This document shows positions 37,201-45,036 of a stretch of DNA of 64,000 bases, piece after piece. The translations under genes and the position numbers were made by a program. The DNA comes from Phoronis australis (Eukaryota > Phoronida > Phoronidae), in NCBI GenBank assembly GCA_002633005.1, contig NMRA01000268.1, forward strand, positions 287,982 through 351,981, in the 5' to 3' direction. The notes beneath the pieces are model-generated. The model was not told where the DNA came from. It did not search any database and saw nothing but the letters and a program-made list of their open reading frames with translations. Position 1 is the first letter of the stretch. Each line of letters opens with the position of its first letter.

Positions 37201-37328
37201 TTTTTATTCAAATGGCACTCCAAGCTTACATTGGCACAACAGAGGGTGGAGTTGACGTTAGATCGAATGTCAAACTAGAAGCTCAAATGACAGTTGATGG
37301 AGTCAACCACAATGGCTTCAAGACATGA
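19174..37328 (+). CDS. RPIA: Ribose-5-phosphate isomerase A, complete seven-exon gene
   Basis: Interconverts ribose 5-phosphate and ribulose 5-phosphate in the non-oxidative pentose phosphate pathway; cytosolic. Coding exons: 19174-19251, 28752-28812, 29372-29487, 35076-35209, 35662-35803, 36267-36366, 37183-37328, together 777 bp for 258 aa. Every junction has GT/AG ends and the phases agree (0,1,0,2,0,1). The GSGST phosphate-binding motif is at residues 34-38. The E. coli catalytic set D81, D84, K94, E103 maps to D91, D94, K104, E113 with identical spacing, in DGADEVD and [27 protein letters not shown] and IKMIPG follow in family order. The start is the first in-frame ATG after a stop at 19084; there is no long N-terminal extension as in the human protein. 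The C-terminus runs about 30 residues past the last conserved block and does not resemble the human tail. Intron 1 is 9.5 kb and intron 3 is 5.6 kb, both filled with transposons. Confidence 0.96.
19252..21997. other. RPIA intron 1, first part
   Basis: AT-rich intron sequence. 20085-20400 holds a degenerate tandem repeat (listed separately). 21120-21560 is more CpG-rich and includes 'aaggagcacccctagcggcag', but no exon could be recognised on either strand. Confidence 0.5.
20095..20400. repeat. Degenerate tandem repeat, about 75-90 bp units
   Basis: Four diverged units share 'ctcaaggaagg...caaaccctttcactga...aagtcagtggagt'. Example starts are near 20110, 20218, 20284 and 20352. Plus-strand open frames here arise from the repeat. 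Confidence 0.6.
21998..22287. mobile_element. 284-bp inverted-repeat (MITE-like) element, TAA flanks
   Basis: Two arms of about 70 bp (22001-22071 and 22219-22284) are near-perfect inverted complements. They begin ATATACGTAAATAAA at one end and end TTTATTTACGTATAT at the other, and both include 'atggatcactgaaatttt' or its complement. TAA sits immediately outside each end (21998-22000 and 22285-22287), consistent with a 3-bp Harbinger-type target duplication. No coding capacity. Confidence 0.8.
23038..23150. other. GC-rich palindrome cluster beside an N
   Basis: An abrupt GC-rich patch dense in overlapping palindromes (CGACCGGTCG, GGTCGACGACC, ACGGCCGGTCG-like) ends at the single N at 23131. 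Unlike the other three Ns, no duplicate of the flanks is present in the window. It may be one end of an incompletely assembled insertion. Confidence 0.4.
23250..24005 (+). mobile_element. Dispersed ~700-bp repeat, copy 1, with terminal hairpin
   Basis: The order of blocks matches, in reverse complement, 57245-57905: 'gccagccagctagctgtatgaagac', 'gggtagttctgctcgtcacc', 'ttagtttactcaaggaa', 'tttttaatg', 'ttttacccac' and a final hairpin (GCTGTATATTTACTATACAGC here, GCTGTATAAAAATATACAGC there). A partial copy is at 44190-44345. No terminal repeat pair or protein was seen; non-autonomous, family unknown. Confidence 0.65.
24315..26128 (+). mobile_element. Pearl/HINE-like element, copy A, with nested LINE
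   Basis: Starts CATTTTTATGCGCCCACAT and ends with the hairpin CAACGC-TCC-GCGTTG followed by CTCTTGT, the same ends as copies B, C and D. The ends carry short inverted repeats (TGCGCCCAC / GTGGGCGCA). The core is a tandem array of diverged ~150-bp units, each with a CTAGTGGCMATTTT-like core. It is interrupted at about 24864-25404 by a LINE fragment. No flanking target duplication is evident. The layout resembles bivalve 'pearl' elements and Helentron-associated HINEs. Confidence 0.75.
24864..25404 (-). mobile_element. 5'-truncated LINE 3' end nested in copy A
   Basis: On the minus strand the frame from about 25398 to the stop at 25001 encodes a typical C-terminal end of a LINE reverse transcriptase protein: [17 protein letters not shown] (cysteine/histidine knuckle region), then an ...[19 protein letters not shown] stretch. 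The insertion splits the pearl phrase 'gctgtatct/cctaaaccg'. A run of T at the left border (24863-24869) is the poly(A) tail of the minus-strand insertion. It looks like an L1/Tx1-type element, heavily truncated. Confidence 0.75.
26129..26516. other. RPIA intron 1 between two mobile elements
   Basis: Unremarkable intron sequence between pearl-like copy A and the Kolobok-like element; nothing recognised. Confidence 0.4.
26786..27570 (+). pseudogene. Decayed THAP-domain transposase 5' part (Kolobok-like)
   Basis: From ATG 26786 the frame gives [12 protein letters not shown], the opening of a C2CH THAP DNA-binding finger. A shift near 26840 continues as [11 protein letters not shown], and another near 26885 continues as [10 protein letters not shown]...YRVCGKQF. 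In the last motif the zinc-binding histidine of the usual VCSxHF is Q. An acidic/serine linker follows (about 27290-27370, SGSDYRPSS...EEDSLSF) and then FIVDL. After one more shift comes [12 protein letters not shown] and [13 protein letters not shown] (to about 27530), a cysteine/histidine pattern common in THAP transposase-like proteins. At least four frameshifts and no DDE catalytic core remain. It is not functional. Confidence 0.72.
27468..27881 (-). CDS. ORF with P2X7 C-terminal 'ballast'-like cysteine motif
   Basis: A 137-codon intact frame; the likely start is the internal Met at residue 7 ([18 protein letters not shown]). An acidic, serine-rich N-terminal part is followed around residues 77-97 by [17 protein letters not shown] and E. 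This is the W-C-x-C-x2-C-x3-M-x-E-x-CC pattern of the zinc-binding cytoplasmic ballast of P2X7 receptors and of many unannotated invertebrate proteins. It has no channel domain or membrane segment. The frame beyond about residue 105 overlaps the antisense transposase remnant and is probably not original. It starts just inside the right inverted repeat, so it belongs to the transposon. The homology call rests on motif memory only. Confidence 0.58.
   Translation of the reverse strand: MCCKLKMAGVGDPYHSDSSVSDGDLVHSSGDEEFFHGHSVGGYMFEPEYNEAEYAQAQAAVERNEAATEDRRGDTSWCKCTVCVVMPTSMECLCCSEFDEAKPLLDMVKWTSGIPRTEEQLSHLPECPATHSHWMVT
28202..28740. other. Last part of RPIA intron 1
   Basis: 28300-28680 is pyrimidine-rich and richer in C than its surroundings and may be an eroded repeat. 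No protein family could be recognised in its open frames on either strand. Confidence 0.4.
28752..28812 (+). CDS. RPIA: RPIA exon 2
   Basis: Acceptor TTATGCAG; encodes [20 protein letters not shown] with the GSGST phosphate-binding loop. Ends in phase 1 at donor ATTG/GTAAAA. Confidence 0.95.
29372..29487 (+). CDS. RPIA: RPIA exon 3
   Basis: Acceptor TGTTTTACAG; contains the family block [14 protein letters not shown]. Donor CCTGAG/GTATGT on a codon boundary. Confidence 0.95.
29789..31766 (+). mobile_element. Pearl/HINE-like element, copy B, with 453-bp higher-order repeat
   Basis: Same ends as copy A (CATTTTTATGCG ... CAACGC-TCT-GCGTTG-CTCTTGT). The core is a tandem array whose unit repeats about every 452-453 bp; for example 'gtgccccctagtggcaatt' recurs at about 30002, 30454 and 30906. 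Each unit contains three diverged ~150-bp subunits marked by CTAGTGGCAATTTT, CTAGTGGCCATTTT and CTAGTGGCAGTTTT. The right 370 bp are non-repetitive and shared with copy C. It lies in RPIA intron 3. Confidence 0.8.
32385..33092 (+). pseudogene. LINE reverse transcriptase C-terminal remnant
   Basis: Frame 32385-32765 encodes [20 protein letters not shown] then [20 protein letters not shown] and [13 protein letters not shown], the thumb end of a non-LTR reverse transcriptase. After frame breaks, 'RAAQIILGA' and, at 32888-33088, [13 protein letters not shown]...YNTRSS...[11 protein letters not shown] complete the usual C-terminus. It is 5'-truncated and broken, from a clade unlike the LINE at 24.9-25.4 kb (Rex/CR1/Jockey-like). 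It lies inside RPIA intron 3. Confidence 0.82.
33093..35075. other. RPIA intron 3, remainder
   Basis: AT-rich intron sequence. 33590-33800 is related in reverse orientation to the dispersed repeat at 7.5 and 11.4 kb. A TTA/ATT trinucleotide run is at about 34652-34690. No exon seen. Confidence 0.5.
34652..34692. repeat. (ATT)n microsatellite
   Basis: About a dozen ATT/TTA repeats with one interruption and a TTG-bearing end. Confidence 0.85.
35076..35209 (+). CDS. RPIA: RPIA exon 4 (catalytic)
   Basis: Acceptor ATGTTTAG; encodes [12 protein letters not shown] and [14 protein letters not shown], holding the predicted catalytic D91, D94, K104 and E113. Donor TTTCAG/GTGAGG, phase 2. Confidence 0.96.
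35662..35803 (+). CDS. RPIA: RPIA exon 5
   Basis: Acceptor ATACTTTCAG completes an AGA codon (R130) and continues [10 protein letters not shown]...GLPIEVIP...ELRMAVKKA. Donor GCG/GTAAGT. Confidence 0.95.
36267..36366 (+). CDS. RPIA: RPIA exon 6
   Basis: Acceptor TTCTTCAG; encodes [14 protein letters not shown] through IKMIP. Donor CCCG/GTAGGT, phase 1. Confidence 0.95.
37183..37328 (+). CDS. RPIA: RPIA exon 7 and stop
   Basis: Acceptor ACTTTTCAG; encodes [12 protein letters not shown], then an unconserved tail ending NHNGFKT with TGA at 37326-37328. The 3' UTR end is uncertain: AATAAA occurs at 40351 and 40487, but a pearl-like element lies between them and the stop. Confidence 0.93.
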
Positions 37329-38675
37329 GATGATTTGTTATAGTTAGTCTATTACGACTGGACAATCATGTCTCAACCGGTATTTTATAGGTACACTCAG
37401 AAAATTATTCCATTTGACTCTCATAATCATGGAGTGTACAAAATGAATAGTGCCCTGCAGCCCCCTCACCATGTATTAGTATATTTAGTACGCGTGTTTT
37501 AATCTTCACTACTGGTATGTTGATGTGGTGAAGTATAATTATTTTGAAGCAACTTTCCATTAATTAATAAGTTGTTGTACTTTAAATTGCCAGGAAAATT
37601 TATATGCTTTCACCAACTGACAAACCCTCCCTACGTTTTTTGCACTCGTGAAAATCCTAATTACTGTGAATAGCGCCTTGCAGCTGTCGATTCTTTTGTG
37701 CTCAAAATGTTGGTCTCCACTGTTCTCAAAAGGTGAGAACTGCAATATTCTGGGATCTTTTATTGGTTTTTCAATACTATTATAAAATTTTTTCAAATTT
37801 TGTGGGCAAGAGGGCATATGTTAAATTGATTTAGTTGGAATTTTAAATACGAAGTTGAATATTTTATTAGGGTAATTTATAGTGTTCACCTGTTGTCAAA
37901 GAAGCACATGGAAAAATGTTCAAGAGGAACGTTACATTTTTTGAAGGTTTTTGGTCAATTGGGTATAGTCATTTTCTATAAAAACAAACTTAAAGAAAAT
38001 AATTCTTCAATGAAACCATAAGTTTGAGCAAGTTGCACTATGCAAACACTATATCCCTGCATTCTAAGTTGTTATGTAGAGACTAGCACTCAAAATCGGC
38101 AGGCACCTTGGGCATTGAGCAGTTAATATCAGAAAGGAAAATTTTTGTTAGCGACGCAAATGGATTGCTTTGAAGTCAACGACAGTATTCTATGTGGCAA
38201 CTGCGGGATAGTGATCCTCGTGAATGATGTTTATTAGATAATTCTTCTGAACGGTTGCAACGACAGACAAGTTATTTATTGAGTACAGAAGATAAGGCGC
38301 TCTATAACGAGCGTAAATTTCTTGGTGAGAAAACCCAGTAAATTGGGTTTTAGTGGTTTGGACAAGTGAGCTTCGCACATTTTTCCAGTTTTTACCCATA
38401 TTGATTCCTAGATGTGTTTTGGCATTCAATCATATACTGTTAGGTGGTAGATTAATGGATTATTAATATGCTGTGAATATAACTAACATTGTATGATCTT
38501 GCTTGAGATAACAACATCCACTGAGCCTTGAGCAATTTCGATGTCTCTACTTTTCTACTTTTCATATAGAATTTATGGTATATATTGTAGGTCTAAAACT
38601 TTGCACAGGGTTTTCCTTTTGTAATCATTATGGTGGCTGAAGTACTCGACAGACACGCCTGTTGGCCAACCAACA
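37329..38675. other. RPIA 3' UTR and intergenic sequence
   Basis: No second gene recognised. There is no convincing AATAAA within the first few hundred bases after the RPIA stop. Open frames on minus (37560-37817, 38190-38429) resemble no family. Confidence 0.4.
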
Positions 38676-39731
38676 CATTTTTATGCGCCCACATATTTAT
38701 ATGTGGACGCATTATGCCGTCATCTCTGTCCGTCCGTCCGTCCGGGCGGCGTCCGCTGCTCTATCTCCAAAACCCTTTGACATACGTTCATGAAATTTGG
38801 CACATATGTTCCATTCCTGGGACGGCATGTGCGAACTTTTGGACGGATTCGACTACTGGTGTGCCCCCTAGTGGCAATTTTAGTTTTGTACGCTTACCTT
38901 TGTATCTTCAAAAGTCCTGAACGGATTTTCATGAAATTTGGTATGTAGGCACCTATTAGTGAGATGACGCTATCTTCCCGTTTTCAGATAGATTCGACAT
39001 AGTTTGCGCCACCTAGTGAGTCTGTATTTTTGCGTCCACCCCTCTATCAATCAAACCGCTCAAAGGATGATTGTGAAAATTGCTGTGTATGTTCTTACTA
39101 TAAGGAAGACAGCTGACAATGATTTTCAGACGATTTGGACTACTGTGGCGCCTCTTAGTGGCAGTTTTGTTTTTTTTTTCGCCCAATGCTGTATCTCCCA
39201 AACCGTTTGCAGGATCTTTACTAAATTTAGCAAGTGTATTTATGTGATGTTGACAACAGACGATGACGACTTTAGGATGATTCTGACTACCGATATGCCT
39301 CTAGTGGCAATTTTAGTATTTGCCTCTAGTGGCAATTTTAGTATTTTACATTGACCTCTGTATTTTCATAGGTCTTCAGGTGTATACTTAGTGTTACTTC
39401 GTGACTATGAAGGAAAAGTTCCAAGTAGAAATTTGTTTCTGGCATTCTAATGCTGTTCTAATCTCGTATGTTGGTAAATTTGTTTTTAATTCTATGTTTC
39501 TGTAGTGCTTTAAGCAACTGGTGTATAGGATGTGCTTGTATTATGAAGATTACTCACATTTTGCCCCTAGCCTATTGAGGAGATAATGACTATGCCTTTC
39601 CATTTTGCTAAGTACAACATACTACATATATGCCCTCTACTGGCCACTTTATGGTACCACTAAACAACCCTAGAGGGATACCGTATGCGGTGCAATTGTG
39701 GGCGCATTTCAACGCTCTGCGTTGCTCTTGT
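38676..39731 (+). mobile_element. Pearl/HINE-like element, copy C
   Basis: Same left end (CATTTTTATGCG) and right end (hairpin CAACGCTCTGCGTTG then CTCTTGT) as A and B. It has fewer core repeats than copy B: about one 453-bp unit with internal deletions, including loss of most of the CTAGTGGCCATTTT subunit near 39015, and a local duplication of 'cctctagtggcaatttta' at 39298-39335. The right 350 bp match copy B closely. Confidence 0.8.
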
Positions 39732-41030
39732 CTGTGTAGTTAACATTGTTGTCTTCCATTTAGGCAGCTGATAGGCCTATTCAAATTCTTGTAGTCCCTA
39801 TACTGAGAAGTTACTTTTTCCACTAACTTCACATAAAAATCTTGAAGTTCGTAAAAAGAATTTGACCACAAACCAACCTAGTCAACACGTTTCCAAATGG
39901 TGCTATTTTGACATGTAATCAAGTGTGTACATTAATATCTCACCACATTATGGTGGATATGTGAAATTTCATAAGTTATGTACCACCAAATCCGTGCTTT
40001 TCCATGTTCAAACATTGAACCATAGCTATCATCAAACAATATTTTGAAAATTCACAGCCATTTGCAACAGTGTTAGAAGCCTTAGAAAATGAAAAAAACA
40101 GCAAATTTGGCTATTGTCCAAAATGGGTGAGATGTTATTGTATACAGAGTTGTTTTGGGAATTTTCATGATAAATTGAATTTCAGATGGTGCACTAATAA
40201 AATGGCCACCATAGTTGAATGGCATTTTAACTCAAGTTCACTTTTTAGGAATTGCTTGTAAAAATCTCAGATATGTGCATAACTGTAATAGTCAAAATCT
40301 ACCTATTTTGCTGATGGTTCTTTACCGATGAGACTCTCTTCTAAAGTATAAATAAAAGATTAGCTTTAAGGTGATGTTGGTGGCTGTCCACAAGCTTGAC
40401 ATGTATGGATGTGTTGCATTGCTCTTTCTTAAGTGTTATATTAATTGTTAAACATTTGATATATTTGTTCTCCATGATCATGCTTTAATAAATAATTTTT
40501 CATTGTAAGGTTTTATTATGACTTTAATTTTCTCATGTACTGCTAGTCCAATATTGCCACAAGTTTTGCTGCCTTCACCAGTGGTCACGTGCAGAGGAAT
40601 TCCCAGAATTACGTGACCACATTGCAAATGAATTGGTTCAAGTCTCGCACATATCTTTCAGTCAATTGTGCGAGGCTCGATTTTGGCAAAAATGGGTATT
40701 CACACAGTCCGTAAGTACTTTAAAGTGTAAATTGTAAGGTCCTAACACGCAAGCTATTGTTGTTCTGTTGTACCGTGTTCTAATAAACATGTTATTTAGT
40801 CTATTTTTTCAAAAGCGTAAAACTAAAAAATCCGCAAAAAATTCCCTTTGGCCTCTTGACGTGGTGTGCGGGAACAAAAAATGTTACCCTAATGCAAAAT
40901 AGCACTCCATAACAATACTGTTCAACAGCTGATTCGAAGAAGAGAAGACAACCTATTCTGTAGGATGTTATCAGACAAGTAGAATCGGCAGTCTGGAAAA
41001 GTCATGAATGGGAGAGAGCTCCAATTACGC
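39732..41030. other. Intergenic sequence, no gene recognised
   Basis: AT-rich. AATAAA signals at 40351 and 40487 on plus could end a long RPIA transcript. 40000-40260 may be a further diverged relative of the dispersed repeat at 7.5, 11.4 and 33.6 kb. Confidence 0.4.
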
Positions 41031-41035
41031 CATTT

Positions 41036-41192
41036 GTGACCACTGTGTACCAGCACGACACCATGTCACAAATGTGATCACTGTGTACCAGCACGACACC
41101 ATGTCACAAATGTGATCACTGTGTACCAGCACGACACCATGTCACAAATGTGATCACTGTGTACCAGCACGACACCATGTCACAAATGTGAT
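41036..41192. repeat. 38-bp tandem repeat, four copies
   Basis: Unit 'cactgtgtaccagcacgaca ccatgtcacaaatgtgat', with unit starts at 41041, 41079, 41117 and 41155. Units are identical except one base in the first. The junction GTCACAAATGTGATCAC gives each unit a near-palindrome. Confidence 0.92.
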
Positions 41193-44189
41193 TCGCAAGA
41201 TGTCGCTTTCAATAATCGTTACAACAAGCGTGTTACAACACCTCAAACAATCAAACAACTTCATTCAGAGACGTACACATCTCTTTGTAGTCACAATATC
41301 AAAATAAAAAATTTATTCAAACATTCTGACACCATGTTTGTCCATGTGGGCCGTTTGCTTGCAAGTTACACTGTAATCACATCGTATATTGACTTGTTGA
41401 TAGAAGTTTGAGACAGGTATCTTTTACAAACAGTGTATATTTCTGTTAATACCGATACATAAACACAGTCACAAGGCAAGCTTAACATCTAGGTTAAAAG
41501 CAACAGACATTTAATTAAAAAATGGCAGTAGATACACAAAGCGTAAATATTTTGCAAATGACACCTGTTGAATCGAAATCATTTTATGTAACTTTCGTAA
41601 TTATTAACAATAAATGGAATGTTAAATTAATTACAAAGATTCAAAAAGGATATATGAATTTACTAAGACGGAATGTATCAATCTACAATTGTCTTGTAAA
41701 ATGGAATGTCTCATTGTTTCTACAAAATTGCTCTGCACAAATAGCAATTGTAAATAAGAAAATTGTCAATAAAACTTCAGATGTCTTCAGAAATGTGCTC
41801 ATGTGACAGAGACTAGTACATAGGAGACTATATCATTAAGAAAATTAACTACAATTTACAAAACACAGTATGAGTACAGGGCTGCCCTCTGAAGACCCGA
41901 GACTAACCATGCACATATGGCAAGAAAGATTTGATATATGGGGCACAACGGAAACTGAATTATATCCCATAAATCAACGTTTCAACATCACCGATCTATA
42001 ACTTTGGTGACTACCATTTCGCTAGGTTTTTATCAAATTCACAATGAACCATATAACTTTCACCTGCATGATTTTGTGTGATCACTCTTATCTCGCAAGA
42101 AACTTAAGCTACAGTATGCACATCAGGTCACTACAGTTTCTGTTAGATCTCTTGACCCAAGGTAAAAGGTTCCATATAAATCTACAAGAGCATTTACAAG
42201 AGGGTTCATGTATTTTTGGATAACACGTTAATGATTACTAATGACTCGCAACCAGTGACATGGATACCAAACCCCTAACTCAAAAGTATCATACCCCTGG
42301 CTCGCTCACATGCGACTGCATACCACTGCATCAATAGAAAATGACTCTTGGCTTAAGGGTACTAAATCTCAGGCATTATACACCTCACTAAAGAGTATCA
42401 GACCTCTACATCAAGGGTATGTGCCAACTAGATCAAGGTTACATGACCTCTGGCACGAGTGTACACCTCCAGGCACACAGCATTACATTAAGACACTATA
42501 CAACATAACACAAGATAACAGTGACCCTTGTATCAGGGGTACATTCCCTCAGGCCCAATAGTACAAGGCCCTAATCACAGCAGAGCACTAACCGAATGAT
42601 ACTGAACCTGCCACATTGTATACACTCACATTAGACCGTGTTCCATCAATTCTAACTCTCATCGACCAAACACATCATCTTCAGGTACGTAGTTGAGATT
42701 TATTTTTATACAACGTTGAGAGCATCACCATAACAACTTAAGTTTGAGCTAACAAAAGTTATCGTTTATTTCAAACTTACTATCTTTTGATATATGCTGA
42801 CATGTCTTCAGCCAGGAATAAAAAATCAACATGGGATTGTATAAAATAACCTTGATGAATGCGATGCATTTTTCTTAAAAAATACTCAGAACTAAGTTGA
42901 TGAACAGGGCATACTAAAATTCCACAAACTAACTAAAGCGTGCTTACCACACTAAATAATTGCAGTGAGCACCTCTATATATTGCTATTATAAAGTAAAA
43001 CAAAGCAAGCTATTCAAACTGACATTTTAATTCAGACATCCCTAAGGACCAGAAGCTGCAATGTTTGTTTAAAACATATCAATGTTGACATTTGTCTAAA
43101 TCATCTAAGAATCAATAAATTATTCCCATGATAAATAAATTAACTCAGACCATAGCACCAGTGAATTTCACAAACCTACAAGAACAAATGACAATCATTT
43201 GCACAACTTGTCAGTTGTGATCATAGTTCTCAATAACTAACAAAAATCAAGTCTTCAGGGAAGTAGGCTTTTTCAAATGAGGATTTTCATCAAGTTGGAA
43301 ATATCAAGTAAAGTTAAGATACCAACCAGTAAAACTCTAGCTGTACTTTTACAGGGTGGCAAGTCTTTCTTCCTCATATACATTTCCATAGCGTACTTTT
43401 GTCATGAATATCATTCATTTCTCAAGAACACTGTTAGCCTTCTCAAGCATCGCAGTTCTCATTTTGTGCACACATTTTAACCCGTAAAGCAGTTCTTTTC
43501 TAAAGAACAAAGCTCTGCTATAGAGTGCAAAAACCACTTTCCAAGAAAGAACTGGGGAGAGTGAGAAATTTGTGTCGAGCAAATTCGTGAGGAATAGTGA
43601 ATGAAAGGAACCTAGTTATCACATATAGCAGCCAGCTGGTGAACAATGCGAGTAAAAAATGGCAATTTTAGCGAAGCTCGCTCTTTCAATTCGCCACAAT
43701 TCTATTTTGCAGTTTTCGCTACAAAAAGTACAACGAAATATAGCATGTTCAACTGTGCATAAGTCTTTGCAACACCAGCATTCAATTAACACCTACCTTG
43801 TCCATTTAAATAACACCTACCTTGTCCATTCCGACTGCAAAAATGTATAAATACAATCTGAGCGTCATTTTCTTACAACACTCTCCTGCTTTTGTAAAAA
43901 AGAATGCCATACGTTTATTTCAAAACAGTAAGCTGACACTCACATGTGCCATTTGCTCAACTTTTGGTTTAGTAAAGTGTCATTCCTTGAGAGATGGTAA
44001 TCCCTTCACCAAAGCAAACTTTCAGTTGCTGGTAATGAAATACTCAAAACAACTAACGGAATGTAATTACCTCTGGCAATTAGTTGTGAACTTGTGAAAA
44101 AAAAGCATTGGATTGCAGAATCAGAGAAAAAAGAAATTACCCAACAGATGGGGCTCCATTTCATGACTGCTCCATAAATTTCACTTCAA
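41193..44189. other. Intergenic stretch, no gene recognised
   Basis: AT-rich, with open frames that match nothing. 42230-42560 carries a degenerate short repeat around 'cctctgcatcaagggta'-type phrases. 43789-43830 duplicates 'aacacctaccttgtccatt'. A plus-strand TTTATT at 43914 could be the polyadenylation signal of the leftward clarin-like gene if its 3' UTR is about 850 bp. Confidence 0.4.
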
Positions 44190-44345
44190 AATACCGAACT
44201 AACTGCATTATTTTTGTGCCGCTAACCACCTTAGTTTACTCAAGAGAGTCTGCAGTTTTTAATGACAATTTTAACTTGGATTTAGTTTTGCTCACTTTTT
44301 ACCCAGATCGTTCCGAAGCTGTACAATAATACTGCTCTGCACCAA
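44190..44345 (+). mobile_element. Dispersed repeat, partial copy
   Basis: Matches the right end of the element at 23250-24005: 'ttagtttactcaaga', 'gcagtttttaatgacaa', 'ctcactttttacccagatcg' and an eroded terminal hairpin 'agctgtacaataatactgct'. Confidence 0.5.
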
Positions 44346-44767
44346 GGCTACGCTCACAGGAGAATCTAATTGATATTATGCTGATAACCAGGTTTTAAAT
44401 TAACACAAAATCAGCCATTTGTGACTCCCATTGCCTGTTATAAATTGAACATTTTAGACTGATTACGTATCATCATTTTGAATGCATCATTTGATTTGGT
44501 AGGTTAAGTTTAGCTGCTGTCATATATGCACATCAAACTTGGGTGACTAGTGTTGTTTCTTAATCAGTAGCATTAATTGCTGCACAAACTACATACCCTA
44601 TCTAATATTATCTAGCATTGTTTGAGAAACAAAAACATTTCTTTCATATTTTTGCTGATATACAAAACTTCACAACAGTAATTACTAAACCATCAATACA
44701 GTACAATTATCATGACTATGATATACGATAACGTAGGACAGGTTGGCGACAAGAGAACTAAGCCAGC

Positions 44768-45036
44768 CTAGTACATCATGATGCCGTCAATATTTTTATC
44801 AGTCATGGATGCCTTATAACTAACAGGACGGAAACGAGTGCCGGCCAACATGACAAAGATGATATTGATTGCAAAGCAGCCACTGGCTCCCACTACTAGC
44901 CAGAAAGAATAGCCGAAGTAAGTGCGACCATCCGACGTCCAAGAATCCTTTTGTTCATCCTCGGTCAGAACATTGGTTTTTAAGTCCACGTAGTACAGTA
45001 CAGTGAACATAATGACAGAGAGAAGCGTGAACAGGC
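44768..45036 (-). CDS. Clarin-like exon 4 and stop
   Basis: Acceptor GTCATTTCAG. Encodes the rest of helix 3 (LFTLLSVIMFTVLYYV), an outer loop, helix 4 (GYSFWLVVGASGCFAINIIF) and the tail ending DGIMMY, with TAG at 44770-44768. The end resembles a PDZ-ligand-like C-terminus. Confidence 0.92.
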
